Below, in pieces: positions 11,333 to 21,897 of a stretch of 64,000 nucleotides of DNA. The notes beneath the pieces are model-generated. The model ran no database searches. It saw nothing but the letters and a program-made list of their open reading frames with translations, and had not been told where the DNA came from. Origin of the DNA: Euwallacea fornicatus (Eukaryota > Arthropoda > Insecta > Coleoptera > Curculionidae); the NCBI RefSeq assembly GCF_040115645.1, contig NC_089562.1, forward strand, positions 248,001 to 312,000. The letters run 5' to 3'. A program made the translations under genes and the position numbers. Position 1 is the stretch's first letter, and each line of letters opens with the position of its first letter.

Positions 11333-13022
11333 TTAATGGGTGGTATCTCCTCTTAACTTAATACATTCCTGTAAGCGACGTGGCGTCCTTAAAATTAAAT
11401 TGTCAATATCTTCCTGAGGTATTGTATCCCAGGCAATCTGCACCTGCTCGCGGAGTTCATCTATGGTCTCTGGAGGGCGAGCTAAACGTTGAAGTCTCCG
11501 ACCCATTATATCCCATACATGCTCTATTGGGGACAAATCTGGAGGCCGAGCTGGCCAAGGCAAAGTATCCAAATTTTCAGCCTCCAAATACCTCAAAGTA
11601 TCGTTGGCTACATGCGATCGCACATTATCCTGTTGAAATGTGCTTCAAGGATGGTCGTGGATGTGTGGTACAAGAACCGGTTCTAAGACACTATTAATGT
11701 GTGTTAAGCATTTAATCTATCGTAAATGAAAACAAGAGGAGACCAACTACCATACTGGATGGCACCCCAAACCATGACATCTGGTGTTAAACCAGAATGA
11801 TGCCTTTCCAAAAAGTCCAAATTTAATCGCTCTCCTTTGCGCCTTCCAACACGTAATCGTCCATCAGATCGCCATAAACAAAATCGACTCTCATCACTGA
11901 ACACGATTCTTCTCCACTCAAACACCCATTGCACTCTCAGACGACACCACTCCAGTCGGGCCACCCTGTGTGTTAGGGACTCTAAGTTATTGGCTTTTGT
12001 TTCTATTTATTTTTTTTATTGTTGTTAATGTTAGGTTTATTGTGTATTGGCATTTATTCCCTTAAGTTACGCCCATGTATTGCGATACTTATTCGGAGAA
12101 TACCATCTGGGTGTCAGGCCACATGGCCCATCAGGCCAAAGCTAAGGATACGCCTTGGTTGGGGAATGTGCTACTAGTCAAAAGAAGCTTTCTCTATAGG
12201 GACTATTGCTTTGATGGTCAATTTGTTGGACCCGTGATATTTCCAGAAAAGCGACTAGTATAGATATTCCCTAGATGGTCACGAGTTATGGGATTCGGTG
12301 TAGCTATAGCTTATAATGGTTCTTGGTGGTGGTGCGCCCCTGGTTGGAATTCTTCGGGGTTAGTACTTAAGGAATAATCGGAGCAATTTTCGCTCTCTTC
12401 TCTGCTCTTCCTTTTGTCCTGTCGGGTAAAAGCTGCGTCGGTGTTGGGATGTGATCCGAATCATATTGTGTAACCCGCCCAATAAGCATTCTCCCTCTTC
12501 TTTATTTAGACCAAGATTCTTTCATTCTTTTGATATAAGTGCAAAGTTAATACAGTCCATTTTACATAAAACAAAGTGTCTTTGTCGTGTTTCATTTATC
12601 GAAGGAACACCCTTAACACTGTGGTTCCGCGATAATGGAAGCCGACGCATAGGACGATATGAATTTAGTCGAAAACTTCGAATTCTGCGATACATCGTAC
12701 TAAGGGAGACCCTTCGATTTAGGGTGGCTATCCAGTCAGCACCAAGAGACGGAATTGTTTCAAACGGGGCACCTGTCGCTGAACGACGAAGTTGCCGGTC
12801 TTCGCGTCGGTTTGTCATTCTTGGACGGCCACTACCACGATGGCGATTTACTGACCCTTCGTTAGACCAATCTCTCCGAGCTCTTAGCACTGTTGATGCG
12901 TTTTGATCCAATCTACGTGCAATTTCGCGGAAAGGTAAACTTGCCTCGTGCATACCAACAATTCTTCCCCTTTCGAAGGGAGTTAACTGTCGATAAACTG
13001 CATTTTGGCATACGCGAGGCAT
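11333..13022 (-). pseudogene. Tc1-like transposase pseudogene, interrupted by a solo LTR
   Basis: The ATG is at 13022. The N-terminus opens MPRVCQNAVYRQLTPFERGR and contains a paired helix-turn-helix region followed by a GRPR-type linker (GSGRPRM). The reading frame is cut after the LPLSRNH motif by the LTR at 11971-12618 and resumes with ARLEWCRL, then FSDESRF (first catalytic Asp) and WPARPPDLSPIEHVWD (catalytic Glu). A one-base deletion and a stop near 11650-11700 separate the last two blocks. It is clearly inactive, and is the sister of the copy at 17702-18787. Confidence 0.9.
11971..12618. mobile_element. Solo LTR, 648 bp, with 5-bp target duplication
   Basis: It begins TGTTAGGG and ends CCTTAACA, the TG...CA form of an LTR with short inverted ends. 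CTGTG flanks it on both sides (11966-11970 and 12619-12623), and the intact Tc1 copy has this sequence once. AATAAA motifs cluster near its left end on the minus strand, hinting at a minus-strand orientation. No internal retrotransposon sequence is present, so this is a solo LTR left by LTR-LTR recombination. Confidence 0.88.
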
Positions 13023-13221
13023 TTTGCCCTACCACACATTCAATGTGGTACTAACGATAGTACCTTTATCGCTATCCGCCTGTAGAAAAATTAGCAAGAA
13101 GAACGATCGTCACAGATAAAAAAGTAAAGAAAAACTTCATATCGCATTAAAATACGAACTTGAAATTTTTATCATTTCTTTCTCTTTACAAGTCTAAAAT
13201 CATACCAAAATTTCAAATACA

Positions 13222-13825
13222 TGTAGGCTTTTTCTTAACTTGTCTAGGGTTTTATTTCTGAGTTGTTACAATTAGGGGCTTACTTACTAACTTAACTAAG
13301 AGGATACTTGCGTTCCTTCGCGGCACTCCCGACACCTCACCGAATCGCCACCTCGAGAAAAAAGAGGACGTCCCAGTATCTCCAATACCTTAAATGCTAC
13401 TTTCTGGGGCAATAAACCAGCGGCGTACCCTAACCAAAGACCGATTCCCGATCCGCCATGTGGCCAGCCATATCTGAACAGCATAAACCATCCTTTGTCA
13501 GAACCGTTGTCGACTGTCCTTCAACCCTCTTTCCTGGTTCTAACAAAGAGATGCTCGACTTTCTTTTACTTCATACAGCTCTCAACCAAGGATAATTACT
13601 GGGAAAATTCCAGTAATGCTGCGAACCACATGAACTCAGTCACCATACACATGGGCGTATCATCAGGGTACCTCACTCTTTATTCCCCTAACCTAGCCTA
13701 AATTATAGTTACTTTATACAATGTACATCCTCCTATTTGCATCTCGATTTGGTCAGACGGCAACAATTATACTTATTAATTAATATTTACGAAATATTGC
13801 AGCGATCTGACAAACGGATCCTACA
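13222..13825. mobile_element. Solo LTR, 604 bp, with 4-bp target duplication
   Basis: It starts TGTAGGC and ends ATCCTACA, flanked by TACA at 13218-13221 and 13826-13829. The unoccupied site can be read in the Tc1 copy at 17458-18891, where the flanks join directly. An AATAAA about 40 bp from the minus-strand end and a TATAAA-like motif suggest minus orientation. The 4-bp duplication is usual for Ty3/Gypsy-type integration. It lies in the 5' untranslated part of the Tc1 element. Confidence 0.88.
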
Positions 13826-13955
13826 TACATACAATGCGTTCTTCTTGGTGTTGCGGTTTTTTTGAAAGTCGGTGTATAAACACGATATTGAACATCGTGG
13901 GAAAAAGTGTCAATTTCAAATGAGACTACGTTGATAAACGGCGTAGTAGTTCCCA

Positions 13956-16900
13956 AGTTTGCTTTTCTTTAAGTCTTAAGTCGGACACTTCCGGGACCAC
14001 CCTCGTATTTTACGTCTACCACCACTCAAGCATAGAGCACGGTAATCTCTGTCCATCATATTTCAAACGGGACACGTTGCATGGCAACATAATTCGAAAT
14101 AAATTGTATATTCATTGTTCGGATTTATTGGCGAAAACATTTACATTTCAGAAAGTAGTTTCTTGTTTTACACGACCGTACAAGCCATGAATTCGGGCCC
14201 TATAAAAGTGTGCAAAGCCATGATAATAAAGTTTTATACGCGTTGCGGTTACACGTGACGATAGAAATAAGCGTTGTATTTCAGTGAATATAAACAGTAG
14301 CGGGTAAAAAGTAAATAATGCTGTATTTACTGACGTGGGTTCAAGGCTTAAACAAACGAACGGATGGGAATTTGAACAGGGCATTTTCGAAAGTTTTCAA
14401 AGAATTTTCAGACAATTAATCAATCGGGTAAACACAGACGATTTACATCGACTTTCAAACGCACTAAATCTTGTTTTAATAATAAATCTTTCGGCTTGAC
14501 TTAAAAGGGCCTGTTTTAAAACGAAGTGACCCATTAAAAGTTTCGGATGGCTACGTGGGTACTGGCAGAATTTAACTAATGAACGGATGTATCATTAATC
14601 TCCGTCAAATTTCTAGCTCCGGTCCAACATAGAAACCTCGCGCTAGATTACATCTAGATTTGTCACAGTAATAGAATTCATAATTCTATTATAATAATAA
14701 CAAATTAATAACCGGGCGACGGCCGTTGTGTTTACTCGCCGATTATGGACACCTAAAAATATCCACTATCGATTACGTTTCTTTTGAAAATATCGATATT
14801 TTCTGCCCCGAGCGATCCTCATAAAGTGGATAAATTGGAGAGTTTGACTTTTCCCCAATTCCCGGCCCGATATAAAGAATTTATTCAAATTTTTCAGCAG
14901 TCAGAACTCATTTATTTTCACAGACACTGCAGGATAAAAGACTGAGCGTTAATATCCAGTTTTGAAGCTTTCCCGAGTTCCGGTCGCATAAATTCCGTTT
15001 TTTAGCACAACGATCCATTTATAAGTCCACTGATTTCTATCTCCAACTTTTCACCCAAAGAATTTTCTCAGTTGTTTACATAGATCACCCCAAACAATTT
15101 CCACAGAAACCGGATCTTCAATATAAATTCTCTTACAATACAAGTCTTAAGTAAACTTAGGGTAGTTTACAGGAACGTGTAGGAAGGTGAACCTCGAGTC
15201 CACATCCGATTGATTTCGTGCAGAGTTGCCACAAAATGATCCTCGACAAAGCGGATTTCAGACCAAAATGGAATGTTCAGGTTCAGCTAATAGTATTTAT
15301 CTGTCATGGAGGTGAATTATGCCCCTACATTACGGTCTATTCGTTGTGATATAGTTTACAATGGAGAGAAGGTTAGAAAAGTGTAGCCCTCGGGCCATTC
15401 CTACTGACTTCATTCTAAACAGCCCAAGTCATTACAGGTCTTTTAAATTCAGGTTACGTACTTCTGATAATTGTACTCGTGTTCGTCCATTTTACCAGAT
15501 TTTACCGGAAATCCCTGCACTTCGGGCTGAGCTAAACTTAAAGTAAGCAATCCGGAAAAACTAGCCCATTATGGGATCTTATTTAAAGGTATCCGGCACA
15601 CGGCGTGCACTTCCGACAACAGATTCAAATTACATCAATCTGCCGGTAGACAATTTCCCACAACGGAGTTAATGAGCCTCGAACACGCACTGCCACAGCT
15701 ATCTATTTTCCTGGGATTATCTTTAAAGAAAAGGTTATTTTTGCGGTTTGATAAACTAACTTGTGAAAGTTGTTATTCTTTGTTTCCGCATGTTTCATCA
15801 GGGACCGTGAAAATGCTTATTAAATTTATTTTCTGAGGTGACAAAGCAAATCCGGACACGATCTGTTACAGTATGACTCGCAAATCTTAGCTTTGACACA
15901 ATCTTCGTAAATACGACTTAGATTTTTCTTAAAATAGGCGAAGAGTATTCTATTTTCCGTTTAATATTATGATCGGGGCCACAGATTCTTAGGCACGCCT
16001 CCTACGGTTGTAGAAAATTTCAAAATTCCCGGCCTTCATCCCTCTATATAAAATAGCAATTTCGTTGAGTGATTTATAACATAATAAATGCGTATCTTGG
16101 CACAGTTGATTAAACACTACCCCTTTATCTTTATTTAGACGTAATCATTGGAAGTAAGCCACACTTCTTTTCTTCCTAAAGTACGTAAACAGTTCTATTT
16201 ACAGCTTCGTGTTATTAAAACGTCAGGGGATCACTAATGACTCTTCAGTGAGGTTGGAGAGAAAAATTTAAAATAATTCCTACTTTTTGTCGCTCTATAG
16301 AGAAAAAACAATTTTGTTACGTGTTTCAGTCGCAAATGAATCTGCTTTATAGCATAACGAACGCGAAATCGGACATACTTCATTAAAGTATAACGCGCAT
16401 TAATTTTTTGTGCATAACCTTTGAAAGAATGACTCACACTACTTCGAACCGAATTAAACAGTTTTTTTGCAATTTAAAATTCTGGAAAAATAAGTTCTCA
16501 TGTATGACTTCCACGTTGTTCCTATGTGATTCTCATGGGTCGTAGAGAATTTTCCTGAAGAATGACGAATTTACGTCAAAAAATTCAAATCCGTTTGCCC
16601 CCAATTTAATTGGTGTATCGCCGCAAATAAATCTACCGAACAGAGCTATAGCCTTCGTTAGTTAACTTTCTAAGCAGATTTGGGTCACAACATCTACCGC
16701 ATAAGTTTACGTTGGCAATTTTGGGATTTGAAGACGTTCAGTCCGATCAGGTTCGCAATCGCTAATCTTAACAAACGGCCCTACAGGCAATGGAATGCTG
16801 AATTATGGCCCTAATAGGTCCCATATTAAATCCTGCTATAAAATGCTACGCAAACTTTAATCTTTTCCTCTAATATCCGTTTCGGCCAACATTGAGCCTT

Positions 16901-17364
16901 TTAAATTAAAAAAGCTGGGGTGGCCAAACTGTTCAGAAAATAGCGCTCTAAATAAAAATTTTATTGCGAGAGGGAGATGAAAATAGAATTACAGTACTTT
17001 ATCGGTGATAACTAATATACCATTTGAAATACCTTCTTTAAGAAGGCTGTTTTTTATTCCTTCTTTGATTTAATTAAACGCTTATTAAAGATCAAATGAA
17101 GGAATAAGCAACTTAAGAATTGAATTAAAAAATTCATTAGGACTGATTCTTCAATTCCCAGTTAGGGCGCGACAGCTGCCAGTTAATAAATCAGTGAAAA
17201 ATTGAAGTTAAAGCTTAACCAACAGTGAAACTAAGGACAGGTTTCCGAAACACCTTCACAATTAACAGAGGCACTTTGACTGAGGAATTCCATGGACCGT
17301 AAGTTACTTCACCTTAAGTTTACTATGAAGAAAAATATCTTCTAAAGTTTGAGTACTCAACCTA

Positions 17365-17368
<4 letters not shown>
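13956..17368. other. Unique AT-rich DNA, nothing recognised
   Basis: About 3.4 kb with no protein-like frame longer than ~80 codons and no transposon ends that I could pair. A small hairpin-like palindrome with TTATTCCTTC and its inverse lies near 17050-17110. It could be intergenic or intronic. Confidence 0.4.
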
Positions 17369-17449
<81 letters not shown>

Positions 17450-17457
17450 TGTATATA
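17369..17457. repeat. (TA)n microsatellite
   Basis: About 45 TA units with two single-base interruptions. The TA tract ends directly at the terminal repeat of a Tc1 element, and short TA runs continue between the next elements, so this tract offered many TA target sites. Confidence 0.95.
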
Positions 17458-18891
17458 CACTGACTTCCAAAAAAACCGCAACACCAAGAAGAACATATTG
17501 TATGTATTTGAAATTTTGATATGATTTTAGACTTGTAAAGAGAAAGAAATGATAAAAATTTCAAGTTCGTATTTTAATGCGATATGAAGTTTTTCTTTAC
17601 TTTTTTATCTGTGACGATGGTTCTTTTTGCAAATTTTTCTACAGACGGAAAACGATAAAGGTACTATCGTTAGTACCACATTGAATGTGTGGTAGGGCAA
17701 AATGCCTCGTGTACGCCAAAATGCAGTTCATCGGTAGTTAACTCCCTTCGAAAGAGGAAGAATTGTTGGTATGCACGAGGCAGGTTTACCTTCCCGCGAA
17801 ATTGCACGTAGATTGGATCGAAACGCATCAACAGTGCTAAGAGCTCGGAGAGATTGGTCTAACGAAGGGTCAGTAAATCGCCATCGTGGTAGTGGCCGTC
17901 CAAGAATGACGAACCAACGCGAAGACCGGCGACTTCGTCGTTCAGCGACAGGTGCCCCGTTTGAAACAATTCCGTCTCTTGGTGCTGACTGGGTAGCCAC
18001 CCTAAATCGAAGGGTCTTCCTTAGTACGATGTATCGCAGAATTCGAAGTTTTCGACTAAATTCATATCGTCCTATGCGTCGGCTTCCATTGTCACGAAAC
18101 CACAGGGTGGCCCGACTGGAGTGGTGTCGTCTGACAATGCAATGGGTGGATGAGTGGAGAAGAATCGTGTTCAGTGACGAGAGCCGATTTTGTTTATGGC
18201 GATCTGATGGACGGTTACGTGTTGGAAGTCGCAAAGGAGAGCGATTAAATTTGGACTTTTTGGAAAGGCATCATTCTGGTTTAACACCAGGTGTCATGGT
18301 TTGGGGTGCCATCCAGTATGGTAGTTGGTCTCCTCTTGTTTTCATTTATGATAGATTAAACGCTCAGAGGTACATTAATAGTGTCTTAGAGCCGGTTCTT
18401 GTACCACACATCCACGACCGTCCTGGAAGCACATTTCAACAGGATAATGCGCGATCGCATGTAGCCAACGATACTTTGAGGTATTTGGAAGCTGAAAATT
18501 TGGATACTTTGCCTTGGCCAGCTCGGCCTCCAGATTTGTCCCCAATAGAGCATGTATGGGATATAATGGGTCGGAGACTTCAACGTTTAACTCGCCCTCC
18601 AGAGACCATAGATGAACTCCGCGAGCAGGTGCAGATTGCCTGGGATACAATACCTCAGGAAGATATTAACAATTTAATTTTAAGCATGCCACGTCGCTTA
18701 CAGGAATGTATTAATTTAAGAGGAGATACCACCCGTTATAAAATTATTATTAAATTTATTCACTTATTCACAATAATTTTCTTTTGATATTGTGATCGTT
18801 TTTATCCATTACCCGACCCAACGTAATGCCAGAATTTCAAACGTGTACGATGTGTCCTTCTTGGTGTTGCGGTTTTTTTTTAAAGTCAGTG
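17458..18891 (+). mobile_element. Tc1-like DD34E element, copy 2 (uninterrupted, 1434 bp)
   Basis: The terminal repeats begin CACTGACTTCCAAAAAAACC and are mirrored at the right end (AAGTCAGTG). It is flanked by TA on both sides within the TA tract. It is the reference for the interrupted copy at 11182-13874. The ends look intact, but the transposase gene is not. Confidence 0.93.
17702..18787 (+). pseudogene. Tc1-like transposase, nearly intact, early stop
   Basis: From the ATG at 17702 the frame reads MPRVRQNAVHR and then meets TAG at 17735-17737, where the sister copy has Gln (one transition). After that it is open to 18787. It has an N-terminal helix-turn-helix region, a GRPR linker (GSGRPRM), FSDESRFCL with the first Asp, QQDNARSHVA with the second Asp, and PPDLSPIEHVWD with the catalytic Glu 35 positions later (DD34E). 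The normal stop after GDTT is lost, adding about 17 residues. Translation from the Met at 17771 would lack the start of the DNA-binding domain. Confidence 0.9.
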
Positions 18892-19087
18892 TATATACAG
18901 TATTGGCCAAAATACTTGGAACTTCCAAAATGCCTCTATTATTAAAATAGCTCTGTTCTAATGTGAACCAATTCAACATGGCCAATATGCCTTAATATCG
19001 TTCAACAACAAAGTGATAGTAAACATTTCTAGCTTGCATTCTTTTATAGAAAAAAAAAAAAAATCGTATCATGTCGGACAAAATATA

Positions 19088-20489
19088 CTACGTGACAAAG
19101 AAAGGTAAAAACCCATTAAAAACCATTTTATTTTGATAATTTTTTGCACGTTGACTTATCTTAAAAAAAGAAAGAAATGATCAAAATTTCAAGTTTATCT
19201 GTTAATTTTTTTTTAGTTTCCATGGGTCGTTCGTTAAAAAAATAAAATTTTGTTTAAACATTTTTGTTCACATTTGTATCGCAACTTTTGTGAAATGTGT
19301 TGCAATTGGTCATAATTTTTACTCATTATGACTAGAGTGCGTAAAATTGAACAGATCCGTCAGCTTAGTGACTTTGAGAGGGGGCGGATTGTTGGGTTGC
19401 GCGAAGCAAGTCTGTCGATCAGAGAAGTGTCTAGAAGAACTAACAGATCCTTAGGAACCATAGTGCGGTGTTACCAGGCGTGGATTCAGGAAGGCCGTGG
19501 GCACAGAGCCAGAGGCACTGGGCGACTCAGAGGAACCACAGAGCGCGAAGATCGTCGATTGCGACTTTTGGCTCTTAGAGGTCGACTTAGCAGCAGTCGA
19601 GCTATTGCAAATCAGTGGTTTGAAGAAAATGGGAATAGGGTTGGTATGCGTACAGTATATCGCCGAAGACGAAGTTTTGGCCTTTTGTCCTATCGTCCGC
19701 ATTGGGTGCTGCCTCTCACTCGCGAACATCGATCTAACCGCTTACAATGGTGTAGAGAGAGGATTCAGTGGGTCCAAGAATGGACTCAGGCGATCTTTAG
19801 TGATAAATCCCGCTTCTGTCTGGGGATGAACGACGGTCGGGCAAGGGCGAGAAGGCGACGAGGTGAAAGGCGAGATCCACAATTTGACAGAGAGCGCCAT
19901 GTCCACCGTACTGTAGACGTTATGGTATGGGGTGCTATCGCATATGGTAGCAGGTCATCCCTAGTTTTCATTAGAGGCAACATGACTGCCCAACGCTATA
20001 TCCAAGAAGTGTTGGAACCATATGTGATTCCATATTTTCGAACTATTCCGAACGCTATTTTCCAGCAAGACAATGCTAGACCTCATGTTGCTAGGCAAAC
20101 AATAACGTTCATGGATCAACATCAAATCAACCGTTTACCCTGGCCACCTCGATCGCCGGATCTGTCTCCTATTGAACATGTCTGGGACATGATTGGCCGC
20201 AGACTGTTGAATTTACAGCACCCTCCACAGACTTTAGCAGCCCTAACTCATGAAGTTCAGAATGCCTGGAATGAGATACCTCAAGAAGACATTGACAATC
20301 TTATTAGATCCGAGCCCAGGCGTATCAATGAGTGCATAAGGAATCGTGGATGCTCAATACAGTATTGAAAAAAAAATGAAGTTCTTCTTCTGATCTTGCT
20401 GAAAATGTAATCATTGAATAAGTATGTGGTACTGAACACGTACAAAAAAAATTATCTTTAATGGGTGTTTACCTTTCTTTGTCAAGCAG
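19088..20489 (+). mobile_element. Complete Tc1-like element, 1402 bp
   Basis: The terminal repeats run from CTACGTGACAAAGAAAGG and are mirrored at the right end (CCTTTCTTTGTCAAGCAG), with matching inner bases to about 33 bp. TA flanks it at 19086-19087 and 20490-20491. It is inserted in the Tc3-like element 18898-21836 and encodes one uninterrupted transposase. It is among the youngest layers of the block. Confidence 0.93.
19328..20368 (+). CDS. Tc1-like DD34E transposase, intact, 346 aa
   Basis: It should cut and paste its own element at TA sites in the nucleus. The whole frame is open. Residues 1-55 are a helix-turn-helix DNA-binding region (FERGRIVGLREASLSIREV), followed by a basic linker with GRLRG at 65-69 in place of the usual GRPR, and a second helix-turn-helix to about 125. 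The catalytic triad is Asp159 (FSDKSRF), Asp248 (QQDNARPH) and Glu283 (SPDLSPIEHVWD), with 34 residues between the last two. The length matches full-length Tc1 transposases of about 340 residues. The family usually has FSDESRF; the Lys after Asp159 and the altered linker could weaken activity. No neighbouring gene is needed for its function. Confidence 0.93.
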   Translation: MTRVRKIEQIRQLSDFERGRIVGLREASLSIREVSRRTNRSLGTIVRCYQAWIQEGRGHRARGTGRLRGTTEREDRRLRLLALRGRLSSSRAIANQWFEENGNRVGMRTVYRRRRSFGLLSYRPHWVLPLTREHRSNRLQWCRERIQWVQEWTQAIFSDKSRFCLGMNDGRARARRRRGERRDPQFDRERHVHRTVDVMVWGAIAYGSRSSLVFIRGNMTAQRYIQEVLEPYVIPYFRTIPNAIFQQDNARPHVARQTITFMDQHQINRLPWPPRSPDLSPIEHVWDMIGRRLLNLQHPPQTLAALTHEVQNAWNEIPQEDIDNLIRSEPRRINECIRNRGCSIQY

Positions 20490-20588
20490 TATAGTTGGAA
20501 CTTTTTTCTTATCGGATTTAAAGGGCACATTTTGCATATTTTATTTATTTTCTTGGTCAGTTCGGTTTGATATCTGAATCAATTATAA

Positions 20589-21612
20589 TGGCAAAAGGCA
20601 AAGCCTATTCGGTTGATCTCAGAAAAAGAATTATTGATTTTTCTAAACAAGGTATTAAACAAAAAAATATTTCCACGAGATTAAACCTCCAGAAAAATAC
20701 TGTGACTTGAATTATCAAACAATTTCAAGTAAATGGTCATGTCATCCCGGGAAAAAGTTCAGGCAGACCTAAAAACACAACTGCAAGACTGGATAAAAAA
20801 ATCATCAACCTTGCGAATGGTGATCCGTTCCAGTCATCTTCAAAAATCTTGCAAAAAATTATGGCCGATGGAAATCCTGTAATATCATCGAGAACTATTA
20901 GAAGAAGGTTGGTACAAAATGGCCTAAAATCCTATCGTCCAGCAAAGAAACCATTGTTACGGACGAAGAACATCAAAGCACGGTTACAATTTGCACTCGA
21001 GCATATTCACTGGGCAGTACAAGACTGGAAAAAAGTTCTTTTTAGTGATGAATTGAAATACAACCTGATTTTCAGTGATGGTATAGTCCATGTAAGACGT
21101 CCAAAGGGCCAGAGACTCAATAAAAAATATATTAAGCCTACTGTCAAGCATGGTGGCGGTAATGTGCTAGTTTGGGGATAATTTTCTTGCATGGCATGGG
21201 CTCCATTCATCGCATTTGTGGCAAAATGGATCGATTTATGTATCGTGACATATTACGGGCTTTAATGAAACCCTATGCATTCGAAGCAATGCCGGTTAAT
21301 TTCATTTTCCAACAGGACAACGATCCTAAGCATTCTGCCAAACTTGTAAAAGAGTGGTTAGAGCGGGAAAAAGTTACTACCATGAAGTGGCCAGCCCAAA
21401 GTCCGGATTTAAATTCGATAGAAAATTTATAGGACCTCGTAGATCGTAGGTTCAGAACAGGAGAGACCATTAGAAATGGAAACAAACTTTTTGAAAGGCT
21501 TTTACAAGTTTGGCATAACGTGGATCGTCGATTAATAGAAGAACTAATCGAATCAATGCCTAGGAGAATGGCAGAAGTAGTAAGAGCAAAAGGATATCAC
21601 ACAAAATACTAA
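20589..21612 (+). pseudogene. Tc3-like DD34E transposase pseudogene
   Basis: It starts MAKGKAYSVDLRKRIIDF and retains GRPK, TIRRRLVQNGLKSYRPAKK, VKHGGGNVLVWG, QQDNDPKHSAKL and SPDLNSIENL, ending at TAA 21610-21612 after GYHTKY. Stops occur at 20706-20708 (TGA, probably from a Trp codon), near 21178 and near 21430, and there is a frameshift after VWG. The catalytic Asp and Glu keep their 34-residue spacing. It is related to the pseudogenes at 22090-23071 and 55748-56774. Confidence 0.88.
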
Positions 21613-21897
21613 AATTACAAACACTTAAAATCTGACACAGGTTTCCTACCGGATGTTTTAAGTTCCAACCATGTTGTCCAGGCATTTTCGAATTTTTTTT
21701 TTAAGTTTTTATTTTTGTTATAAATGAATTATATGTTAAATAAAGATTAAAAGTACAATAACTTTTGTTTTGATTTATGCGAAGTTTTTTTATTTTTGCG
21801 GGGTGAAAAATGTTCCAAGTATTTTGGCCAATACTGTATATATATATATATACGGGGTGTTTCAGAATTATGGTGACAAATCGATAGAGGTAACATA

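Larger units (their letters stand above)
11182..13874 (-). mobile_element. Tc1-like DD34E element, copy 1 (holds two solo LTRs)
   Basis: The terminal repeats CACTGACTTTCAAAAAAACC (left) and their inverse at 13841-13874 match those of the element at 17458-18891. It is flanked by TA duplications at 11180-11181 and 13875-13876. The length is 2693 bp, but removing the two LTR insertions with one target copy each leaves 1432 bp, against 1434 bp for the uninterrupted copy. It was therefore a full-length element when the LTR elements landed. Confidence 0.92.
10190..13955 (+). mobile_element. Irritans-like mariner, split by a Tc1 insertion
   Basis: Plus-strand mariner sequence runs to the TA at 11180-11181, where a Tc1 element (11182-13874) is inserted, and resumes after 13876 with the transposase C-terminus, including a DYVDK-like end. 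The net mariner length is about 1.1 kb. I could not place its terminal repeats, so the outer limits are approximate. It is the oldest layer of a three-level nest. Confidence 0.7.
18898..21836 (+). mobile_element. Tc3-like DD34E element, hosts an intact Tc1 element
   Basis: The terminal repeats CAGTATTGGCCAAAATACTT and their inverse at 21812-21836 are flanked by TA. It contains a complete second transposon at 19088-20489; removing that plus the TA duplication gives about 1535 bp, a normal length for this class. It starts six bases after the preceding Tc1 element, separated only by TATATA. Confidence 0.92.

Noticed and set aside
17304..17564. Minus-strand frame rich in Ile-Tyr
   Set aside because: It is a translation of the (TA)n microsatellite.
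18375..18650. Minus-strand frames opposite the Tc1 transposase (also 11380-11697)
   Set aside because: They are antisense to the transposase and mirror each other only because the two Tc1 copies are related.
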